From an uncultured Oscillospiraceae bacterium (lineage in GTDB: Bacteria > Bacillota > Clostridia > Oscillospirales > Oscillospiraceae): a stretch of DNA of 13,168 nucleotides. The stretch's first letter is position 1. Every line of letters starts with the position of its first letter. Positions 7,846 to 13,168 of this stretch are shown here, piece after piece. Location of the stretch: the NCBI GenBank assembly GCA_910584805.1, contig CAJUCB010000059.1, positions 1 through 13,168 of the forward strand, given 5' to 3'. The notes beneath the pieces are model-generated. The model saw only the letters and a list, made by a program, of their open reading frames with translations. It did no database searches and was not told the origin of the DNA. The position numbers and the translations under genes were made by a program.

Positions 7846-8457
7846 CTATCCCGCCCGGAAGGGGCAGTCGGTTTTGTTGCAGCCCATACAGCGCTGGCCG
7901 CAGTGCTCCCCTGGCCGGTCACTGAGCCCCACCAGGGCGGTGACGGATTTCTCCGGGGCCAGCATCCCCCCGGCGGTGAGGGTGAGCCCCAGGCGGCGGG
8001 GGGCGTCCAGGAGGGCAAGCACCTGGGCCTGGGCTGCCAGGGGCCAGTCCCCATAGCCGGGGCTGAAGGGGGCGGTCAAATATACCCCCGGCCCCAGCTC
8101 CGGCAGCAGGGCGGCGCAGTACTCCTCACACAGCGTATCCAGCCAAGTGGCGCACACCGCCTGTCCCACCGCCGCCTTGGCCATGTTCTGGGCCCCCCAG
8201 CGGCGCAGGAGGCGGTCCGCCTCCGCCCCCAGGGTCACGGCGTAGAGGACGCCCTCCTGGCAGTGGCGCAGGTGATGGTCCAGGTCCCGGCTCTGCCCGG
8301 CAAAAAGAGAACGGGACAGCCGCCGCCCCAGGCTTCGGGGGGTGGCTGCCGCCGTCAACTCCGCCTCACATTGCCGGGCATACGCCGCCACCTCCGCCGG
8401 GAGGGGGGCGGCGCCATAACCCAGGTAGCGGGCAATCTCCCGCTGGGAAAGGCTCAC
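7846..8457 (-). CDS. Stand-alone methionine synthase reactivation-domain protein
   Basis: This 203-residue protein matches the vitamin-B12-dependent methionine synthase activation domain (PF02965 type) as a separate polypeptide. It should bind AdoMet and remethylate MetH that has slipped to inactive cob(II)alamin, supplying in trans the domain missing from the neighbouring MetH. The core motif FSPGYGDWPL (131-140) corresponds to the AdoMet-binding RPxPGY motif. LDAPRRLGLTLTAGGMLAPEKSV (150-172) is the conserved strand-helix region after it. The C-terminus carries four cysteines, C186, C190, C193 and C198 (CGQRCMGCNKTDCPF), which the classical domain lacks and which could hold a metal or Fe-S centre. 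Its GTG start overlaps the metF stop by four bases (GTGA), so the two are translationally coupled; metH follows after 24 bases. The role rests on motif and context; the electron donor is not visible here. Confidence 0.9.
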   Translation of the reverse strand: MSLSQREIARYLGYGAAPLPAEVAAYARQCEAELTAAATPRSLGRRLSRSLFAGQSRDLDHHLRHCQEGVLYAVTLGAEADRLLRRWGAQNMAKAAVGQAVCATWLDTLCEEYCAALLPELGPGVYLTAPFSPGYGDWPLAAQAQVLALLDAPRRLGLTLTAGGMLAPEKSVTALVGLSDRPGEHCGQRCMGCNKTDCPFRAG

Positions 8458-9320
8458 CGGCCCAGCACCTTAGCCAGGTTCTCGCTGAGGGCCCCGGCCA
8501 CGTCGGGCTTATTCATTACGTACACGTGGACGCCCTGAACCCCATTGGCCACCAGGTCCACAATCTGCTCCGCGGCGTACACCACCCCCGCCTGCTTCAT
8601 GGCGTCGGGGCGTTCCCGGAACTTGTCCAGGATCATCCGGAAGCGGTAGGGCAGGGTGGTGCCGGACAGGCGCAGGATGCGCTGGATTTGGGCGGCGTTG
8701 GTGACGGGCATCACCCCCGCCAGCACCGGCACCGTAATCCCCAGGGCCCGGGCCCGGTAGAGGAAGCTATACAGGGCGCTGTTGTCAAAAAACATCTGGG
8801 TGGTTAAAAAGTCCACCCCCCGGTCCACCTTTTCCTTCAGGTGGACCAGGTCCTCCCCCTGGCTGTGGCATTCCACATGCCCCTCCGGATAGCAGGCCGC
8901 GCCGATGGTGAAGCCCCCGAACCCGCGAATTTCCTCCACCAGGGAGGCGGCGTAGCGGTAGTCCCGGGGGGCGGCGGGGTCGTAGTCCTCTGGGTAGTCC
9001 CCCCGGAGGGCCAGGATATTTTCAATCCCCGCCCTTTGGAGCTTTTCCAGCTCCTGTTGAATCCGTGCCCGGTCGGAGGACACGCAGGTCAGGTGCGCCA
9101 GGGCAGGGACCCCCTGGCGCTGGACGATCTCCGCAATCTGGGCGGTGTAGTCGGAGGTGCCGCCCCCTGCGCCGTAGGTAACGCTCATGAAGTCGGGCTT
9201 CAGCTGGGCGATCTGTTCCACCGCGCTGCCCACCGAGCCAAAGTCCCCGTCCTTTTTCGGGGGGAACACCTCGAAGGAGAGGGTAACTCCCCCCTCTTTC
9301 CACAGGGTATCAAGTCTCAT
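8454..9320 (-). CDS. metF: 5,10-methylenetetrahydrofolate reductase
   Basis: MetF is a flavoenzyme that reduces 5,10-methylenetetrahydrofolate to 5-methyltetrahydrofolate, the methyl donor for MetH. The 288 residues span the whole single-domain TIM barrel of the bacterial enzyme (E. coli about 296). The catalytic Glu region SFEVFPPK is at 15-22, with E17 as the proton donor. VTYGAGGG (47-54), ALRGDYP (103-109) and DFLTTQMFFDN (169-179) make up the FAD and folate pocket. No C-terminal regulatory domain of the eukaryotic type is present. The ATG lies within the final codons of the upstream membrane-protein gene (11-bp overlap), with GGAGG at 9327-9331, six bases before it. Its own stop overlaps the next start by four bases. 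This tight packing marks it as part of one transcript. In some acetogenic Clostridia MetF needs a partner (MetV); none is seen here, and the following protein is the MetH activator, so a methionine role is preferred. Confidence 0.95.
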   Translation of the reverse strand: MRLDTLWKEGGVTLSFEVFPPKKDGDFGSVGSAVEQIAQLKPDFMSVTYGAGGGTSDYTAQIAEIVQRQGVPALAHLTCVSSDRARIQQELEKLQRAGIENILALRGDYPEDYDPAAPRDYRYAASLVEEIRGFGGFTIGAACYPEGHVECHSQGEDLVHLKEKVDRGVDFLTTQMFFDNSALYSFLYRARALGITVPVLAGVMPVTNAAQIQRILRLSGTTLPYRFRMILDKFRERPDAMKQAGVVYAAEQIVDLVANGVQGVHVYVMNKPDVAGALSENLAKVLGR

Positions 9321-10866
9321 GGCTCGCCTCCACGCCCCGGGCCCCCTGCTCCCGGAGGGCCAGCCGGGCCGCTGCCAGGATCAGGGCGCAGACGAACCAG
9401 AACACCAGCATCACCCGGGGGTAGCTCCAAGGGAAGTCCGCCATGCCAGACACCATGACCCCCAGCACCCCGGCGCTGGCCCCGATGATGGCCATACGGC
9501 ACTGGATGCCGGCCTTGGCCATGGCCCGGATGCCGGTTTTGACGCTCCAAACGATGCCGCCCACAAAGGCGATGAGGGCCACAATGCCCATTTCACACCA
9601 GACCTGAAGGTAGATGTTGTGGCAGTGGACGAAGCGGTCATAGCCCTTGAAGAGCTGCAGATCCGCCACCGCCTCCCGGAGGGCCTCCACCCCCAGGCCG
9701 CAGCCTACGATGGGGTGGAGCCGGATATAGTCAATGGCCGCCTGGTAGACGGGGAAGCGGCTGCTGATGGCGGTGTCCGAGGTGTTGAAAATGGACAGCG
9801 CCCGGTTGAGGATGGTTTCCGGCAGGAAGGACACCCCCACCGCCGCAACCACAAGGGCCACAGGGACCAGCTTGGGCTTCCACAGCAGCAGGAACAGGAA
9901 CACCGCCACCAGCAGGCCCACCCAGTTGGCCCGGGAATAGGTCATCAGCAGGGTCATCAAGCCCGCCGCCGCGCTGAAAAAGCCCAGAAAACGGCCCAGC
10001 CAGCCGGGGCAGGAGAGCATATAGCCCACCGCCACGGGGATCAGCAGCAGCAGCACAGAGCCAAAGGCGTTGGGGTTGTCGTAAAAGCCAAAGACCCGGC
10101 CGGGCATCCCGGCGTTGGCCGTCTGGTCCACCATCATGGCGTCCACCTCCACCCCCTGGATGCGCTGGACGATGCCTCCCAGGGCCATCACCAGCAGGGC
10201 CAGGGAGGCCGCCCCCATGAGCCGTTGCAGCTGTTCCCGGCGTTCCACCACGCTGACCACAATCACCACACAGAGGATGCAGGTGATATAGTAGAGCAAA
10301 AAGCGGGTGGAGAGGGCCCGGTAAGAGGACAGGGCCCAGGACACTGGGACCAGGCAGAAGAACGCCATCAGCCAGGGGCCCAGGGAGGCCAGGTCGATGC
10401 GCCAGCCAGGGCGGCGCATCCCGGTGAAGAACAGCAGCAAGGTACACAGCATCAGAATGGCGAAGCTGTAGCCGTTGCTCCACTTCTCATAGGGGATGAC
10501 CATGATGGCCAGCATCACCCAGCCCAGCAGGAAGGACTCCTGCTCCGCCACGGAAATCCCCAAATCCGCAAAGAAGCTCCCCTCCATGGGGCCCTTCAGC
10601 TTGCGGTACAGGAACTGCAAAAAGCGCACGGGGAGGTTCACAATGGCCGTCAGCAGGCGGCACAGGCCGCTGTCCCCCCAGGCCTGGGAGAGCTTTCCCT
10701 CCCGGCTGAGGAAGTACACCATGGCACTGCCTTGGCCCCAGCGCCGGCAAGCGGCGGCGAAGCCACGGAGGAGTTTTGCCACACAGCTGGTGTCATAGGT
10801 CCGGCACAGGGTCAGCCACAGGGGGGCAAGCCAGGTGCATAGGACGCTGTTTTTTACGATTTCCAC
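9310..10866 (-). CDS. O-antigen ligase/polymerase-like membrane protein (Wzy_C family)
   Basis: This is a 518-residue polytopic membrane protein of the O-antigen ligase/Wzy polymerase group. Such proteins join or polymerise lipid-linked glycans at the outer face of the membrane; in a Gram-positive the product would be a capsule or wall glycan. Residues 1-110 are mostly cytoplasm-like and basic. About ten or more membrane segments follow (about 112-125, 133-148, 162-180, 188-206, 215-233, 268-286, 292-310, 315-330, 333-348, 425-445, 460-475, 483-503). The large extracytoplasmic loop has family marks: VFGFYDNPNAFGS (258-270), TYSRANWVGL (309-318), SRFPVYQAAIDYIRLHPIVGCGLG (369-392) and HCHNIYLQVWCEMG (414-427). 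The start is GTG with AAAAGGA (10876-10882) nine bases upstream. Its last 11 bases overlap metF, which is unexpected for a glycan gene. No other glycan genes are in the window, so the substrate is unknown. A start further in (M49 or M94) is possible. Confidence 0.85.
   Translation of the reverse strand: MEIVKNSVLCTWLAPLWLTLCRTYDTSCVAKLLRGFAAACRRWGQGSAMVYFLSREGKLSQAWGDSGLCRLLTAIVNLPVRFLQFLYRKLKGPMEGSFFADLGISVAEQESFLLGWVMLAIMVIPYEKWSNGYSFAILMLCTLLLFFTGMRRPGWRIDLASLGPWLMAFFCLVPVSWALSSYRALSTRFLLYYITCILCVVIVVSVVERREQLQRLMGAASLALLVMALGGIVQRIQGVEVDAMMVDQTANAGMPGRVFGFYDNPNAFGSVLLLLIPVAVGYMLSCPGWLGRFLGFFSAAAGLMTLLMTYSRANWVGLLVAVFLFLLLWKPKLVPVALVVAAVGVSFLPETILNRALSIFNTSDTAISSRFPVYQAAIDYIRLHPIVGCGLGVEALREAVADLQLFKGYDRFVHCHNIYLQVWCEMGIVALIAFVGGIVWSVKTGIRAMAKAGIQCRMAIIGASAGVLGVMVSGMADFPWSYPRVMLVFWFVCALILAAARLALREQGARGVEASHET
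9327..9331 (-). promoter_or_regulatory. Ribosome binding site of metF inside the upstream gene
   Basis: GGAGG on the minus strand lies six bases before the metF ATG and is read as codons of the upstream membrane-protein gene. It sets the metF start and couples translation of the two genes. Confidence 0.8.
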
Positions 10867-11170
10867 GGCATCACATCCTTTTCTCTTTTAGTATGGGGGC
10901 CTCGTTCCTGCGGAACATCGGCAGGCGAAGCCTTGGGTTTTGCGGGCTCCGCCCGCACCCGGCAGAGGCTCTGCCTCTGCACTCCGCCACCTTGGTGGTG
11001 TCACGCTGCGCCGGTTCGCGACGCGGTTCTAAAACACTCCGACTCCGGCGAACCCATCCGGGGCCTGCGGCCCCTCCTTGGGCTTCGCCTCCGCTCCGGG
11101 TCTTAGACCGCTGCTCACGACGGCTCCGCGCTTCGGCTCAAAAAGGTGGACGAAAACTTTAATCTTTGCT
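10867..11170. repeat. Intergenic block of clustered perfect small hairpins
   Basis: These 304 bases between metK and the membrane-protein gene hold no convincing gene; frames here lack ribosome sites and known motifs. Several perfect inverted repeats occur, most with three-base loops. These are GTTCC/GGAAC (10904-10916), TGCGGGC/GCCCGCA (10941-10957), GCAGAGGC/GCCTCTGC (10962-10980), CCAC/GTGG (10987-10998), GGGGCC/GGCCCC (11060-11074), and two three-base-stem hairpins (10924-10932, 11081-11089). The metK-proximal end carries AAAGTTTTCGTCCACC on the minus strand. I remember this string from dispersed intergenic repeats in related Clostridia, but cannot confirm that here. No hairpin is followed by a clear T-run, so none is a standard intrinsic terminator. 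I found no convincing promoter and no S-box riboswitch in it. Whether metK transcripts run through into the membrane-protein gene cannot be told. Confidence 0.6.
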
Positions 11171-12352
11171 TTACTTACAGGCTGCTTTCAACTGCTCCGC
11201 CCGGTCGGTTTTTTCCCAGGCCACCCCCAGGTCCTCCCGGCCCATGTGCCCGTATGCGGCCAGCTTGTGGTAGATGGGCTTTTGCAGCCCCAGGTCCCGG
11301 ATGATGGCGGTGGGGCGCAGGTCGAAGGTCTTGCGCACAGCCTCTTCCAGGACGCTGTCCGCCACGGTGCCGGTGCCGAAGGTGTCCACCAGGATGGACA
11401 CCGGCTGGGCCACGCCGATGGCGTAGGCAAGCTGAATCTGGCAGCGCTTGGCCAGGCCAGCAGCCACCACGGTCTTGGCCACCCAGCGGGCGGCGTAGGC
11501 GGCGGAGCGGTCCACCTTGGTGGGGTCCTTGCCGGAGAAGGCGCCGCCGCCGTGGGGAGCGCTGCCGCCGTAGGTGTCCACAATGATCTTCCGGCCGGTG
11601 AGGCCGGTGTCCCCCTGGGGCCCGCCAATGACGAAGCGGCCGGTGGGGTTGACGTAAATTTTGGTGTCCTTATCCATGAGGTTGGCGGGGACGGTGGGGC
11701 GGATCACCAGCTCGATCATGTCCCGGCGGATCTTATCTAGCTGCACCTCCGGGCTGTGCTGGGTGGAGAGGACCACAGTGTCCACCCGGACAGGCTGGTT
11801 GTGCTCGTCATACTCCACAGTTACCTGGGTCTTGCCGTCGGGGCGCAGGTAGGCCGCGTCCCCGTTCTTGCGTACTTCTGCCAGGCGCTTGGCCATTTTG
11901 TGGGCCAGGGAGATGGCCAGGGGCATCAGCTCCGGGGTCTCGTCGCAGGCATAGCCGAACATCATGCCCTGGTCCCCGGCGCCGTTGTCCAGGCCGTCTC
12001 CGCCCTCCTCCTTGGCCTCCAGGGATTTGTCCACCCCCAGGGCGATATCCGCGCTCTGCTCATCAATGTTGACGATGATGCCGCAGGTGTCGCAGTCAAA
12101 GCCGTACTTGGCCCGGTCGTAGCCGATTTCCCGGATGGTCTCCCGGGCGACTTTGGAGAAGTCCACAAAGCAAGTGGTGCTGATCTCCCCCATGATATGG
12201 ATGAGGCCGGTGGACGCGGTGGTCTCGCAGGCCACCCGCCCCAGGGGGTCCTGGGCCAGGATGGCGTCCAGGATGGCGTCAGAGACCTGGTCGCAAATTT
12301 TGTCGGGATGTCCCTCTGTCACGGACTCCGAGGTAAAAAATCTATGGCTCAT
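11171..12352 (-). CDS. metK: S-adenosylmethionine synthetase
   Basis: MetK makes S-adenosylmethionine from methionine and ATP with release of phosphate and pyrophosphate; the enzyme is a cytosolic tetramer. The 393 residues are full length for the bacterial family (E. coli 384). Visible motifs are SVTEGHPDK (10-18) near the ATP site, GAGDQGMMFG (124-133), the glycine-rich loop GGGAFSGKD (268-276), and the metal- and phosphate-binding D281-R282 and K298-region context. The ATG is supported by GGAGGA (12362-12367), nine bases upstream. It lies 47 bases after the S-adenosylhomocysteine hydrolase stop with no terminator between, so the two are likely co-transcribed. Together with metF and metH downstream, it closes the activated-methyl cycle. 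No SAM riboswitch is visible in the short gap before it; control, if any, would be upstream of ahcY outside the window. Confidence 0.97.
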   Translation of the reverse strand: MSHRFFTSESVTEGHPDKICDQVSDAILDAILAQDPLGRVACETTASTGLIHIMGEISTTCFVDFSKVARETIREIGYDRAKYGFDCDTCGIIVNIDEQSADIALGVDKSLEAKEEGGDGLDNGAGDQGMMFGYACDETPELMPLAISLAHKMAKRLAEVRKNGDAAYLRPDGKTQVTVEYDEHNQPVRVDTVVLSTQHSPEVQLDKIRRDMIELVIRPTVPANLMDKDTKIYVNPTGRFVIGGPQGDTGLTGRKIIVDTYGGSAPHGGGAFSGKDPTKVDRSAAYAARWVAKTVVAAGLAKRCQIQLAYAIGVAQPVSILVDTFGTGTVADSVLEEAVRKTFDLRPTAIIRDLGLQKPIYHKLAAYGHMGREDLGVAWEKTDRAEQLKAACK

Positions 12353-12399
12353 AATTGGGTATCCTCCTACTTGATGCTATGTATGGCTTGGCTTTTTGC

Positions 12400-13168
12400 T
12401 TACACTGACCAGCTGTTCAAATACTTCTCCTGCTCGGGGGTCAATGTGTCGATGGCCAGCCCTTGGGCCGCCAGCTTGGCCCGGCCGATCTGGTCGTCGA
12501 TGCTCTCGGGGATGGGGTAGACCTTCTTTTCCAGCCCCGTCTGCTTGCTGATCCACTCCGCCGCCAGGGCCTGGACGGCAAAGGACATATCCATAATCTC
12601 CGCCGGGTGGCCGTTGCCGGAGGCCAGGTTCACCAGGCGGCCCTCTGCCAGGACGTTCAGGGTACGGCCATTGGGCAGGGTATAGCCCATGATATTCTCC
12701 CGGCGCAGCTTGCTCTCGGTGGCCATCTCCCGCAGGGCGGCTACCGCCACCTCACAGTCGAAGTGGCCGGCGTTGGAGAGCAGGGCGTTGTCCTTCATTT
12801 TTTCAAAGTGCCGCGGGGTAATGACGTCCTTGCAGCCGGTAACGGTGACGAATACGTCCCCCAAGGGGGCGGCCTCGTCCATGGTCATGACCCGGAAGCC
12901 GTTCATGGTGGCGTCCAGGGCCTTGAAGGGGTCGATCTCTGTGACGATCACATTGGCCCCCATGCCCGCGGCCCGCATGGCCACACCCTTGCCGCACCAG
13001 CCGTACCCGGCTACCACCACGGTCTTGCCGGCCACCACCAGGTTGGTGGTGTGCATGATGCCATCCCACACAGACTGGCCGGTGCCGTACTTGTTGTCGT
13101 AATAGTGCTTGGCCTTGGCGTCGTTCACCGCCATCATGGGGCAGGGGAGAATCCCCTCCCGCTCCCGG
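12400..13168 (-). CDS. ahcY: S-adenosylhomocysteine hydrolase (5' end beyond window)
   Basis: This NAD-dependent enzyme splits S-adenosylhomocysteine into adenosine and homocysteine, removing the inhibitory by-product of methyl transfer and feeding MetH. The frame stays open to the right edge (codons reading REREGILPCPMMAVND), so the true start lies outside and the methionine codons at 13132-13137 are internal. The visible 256 residues hold the catalytic segment AKAKHYYDN (Lys and Asp of the active site), the NAD Rossmann motif GYGWCGKGVAMRAAG, TEIDPFKALDA, SNAGHFDCEV and the C-terminal NLASGNGHPAEIMDMSF. The protein ends at YLNSWSV, with no terminal KPDHYRY-like tail. In vertebrate and many bacterial enzymes that tail reaches into the NAD site of the neighbouring subunit. 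The shorter end is known in Thermotoga and archaeal forms. metK follows after 47 bases. The presence of ahcY points to the one-step route in place of the Pfs/LuxS route. Confidence 0.96.
   Translation of the reverse strand, partial: REREGILPCPMMAVNDAKAKHYYDNKYGTGQSVWDGIMHTTNLVVAGKTVVVAGYGWCGKGVAMRAAGMGANVIVTEIDPFKALDATMNGFRVMTMDEAAPLGDVFVTVTGCKDVITPRHFEKMKDNALLSNAGHFDCEVAVAALREMATESKLRRENIMGYTLPNGRTLNVLAEGRLVNLASGNGHPAEIMDMSFAVQALAAEWISKQTGLEKKVYPIPESIDDQIGRAKLAAQGLAIDTLTPEQEKYLNSWSV

Noticed and set aside
9187..10842. A 551-codon plus-strand frame opposite the Wzy-like gene
   Set aside because: Composition is dominated by His, Gln and Gly, typical of antisense reading of membrane-protein codons. 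It has no domain and no ribosome site that I can see.
10872..10920. A 15-codon minus-strand frame (MFRRNEAPILKEKRM) ending just before the membrane-protein gene
   Set aside because: There is no ribosome site before it and it lies partly within the hairpin block, so it is probably chance.
10867..11170. Possible S-box (SAM) riboswitch between metK and the next gene
   Set aside because: The conserved core elements of the SAM-I aptamer are not present. The hairpins are simple triloop palindromes.
12353..12399. Gap between ahcY and metK inspected for a terminator or promoter
   Set aside because: There is no inverted repeat followed by a T-run and no -35/-10 pair; it contains only the metK ribosome site.

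Overview
This window is about 13.2 kb of GC-rich chromosomal DNA (roughly 60% or more G+C by eye). Every convincing gene lies on the minus strand. Gene content and style point to an anaerobic Bacillota of the class Clostridia, most likely an Oscillospiraceae (Flavonifractor/Oscillibacter-like) bacterium. The clues are an smc-ftsY pair, a short NG-type FtsY, GGAGG ribosome sites, GTG starts, a stand-alone methionine synthase reactivation protein, and GC-rich hairpin repeats between genes. The genus is inferred from remembered similarity, not from a search.

Layout, from high to low coordinates (the direction of transcription): a partial S-adenosylhomocysteine hydrolase (ahcY) running off the right edge; metK; a 304-bp gap full of small perfect hairpins; an O-antigen ligase/polymerase-like membrane protein; metF; a stand-alone MetH reactivation-domain protein; a short metH without its own reactivation domain; a 176-bp gap with a possible structured leader; a Rhesus-type ammonium channel with a strong hairpin behind it; a short unrecognised ORF whose 3' end carries the smc promoter; smc; and ftsY, cut by the left edge.

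The right two thirds encode most of the activated-methyl cycle. MetF makes methyl-tetrahydrofolate, MetH moves the methyl group to homocysteine, the reactivation protein rescues oxidised MetH, MetK makes AdoMet, and AhcY splits S-adenosylhomocysteine back to homocysteine. The polysaccharide-type membrane gene is the outlier: it sits inside this set and overlaps metF by 11 bp, with the metF ribosome site inside its last codons. The left third holds chromosome organisation (smc) and the signal-recognition-particle receptor (ftsY), driven by a well-formed promoter just upstream of smc.

I see no phage, insertion sequence, CRISPR array, tRNA or rRNA. No wholly new system is evident. The items most worth a second look are the Rh-type channel and its leader, an SMC protein about 145 residues short with both arms shortened about equally, the Wzy-like gene fused into the methionine operon, the cysteine motif in the reactivation protein, the hairpin-dense gap, and the short ORF before smc.
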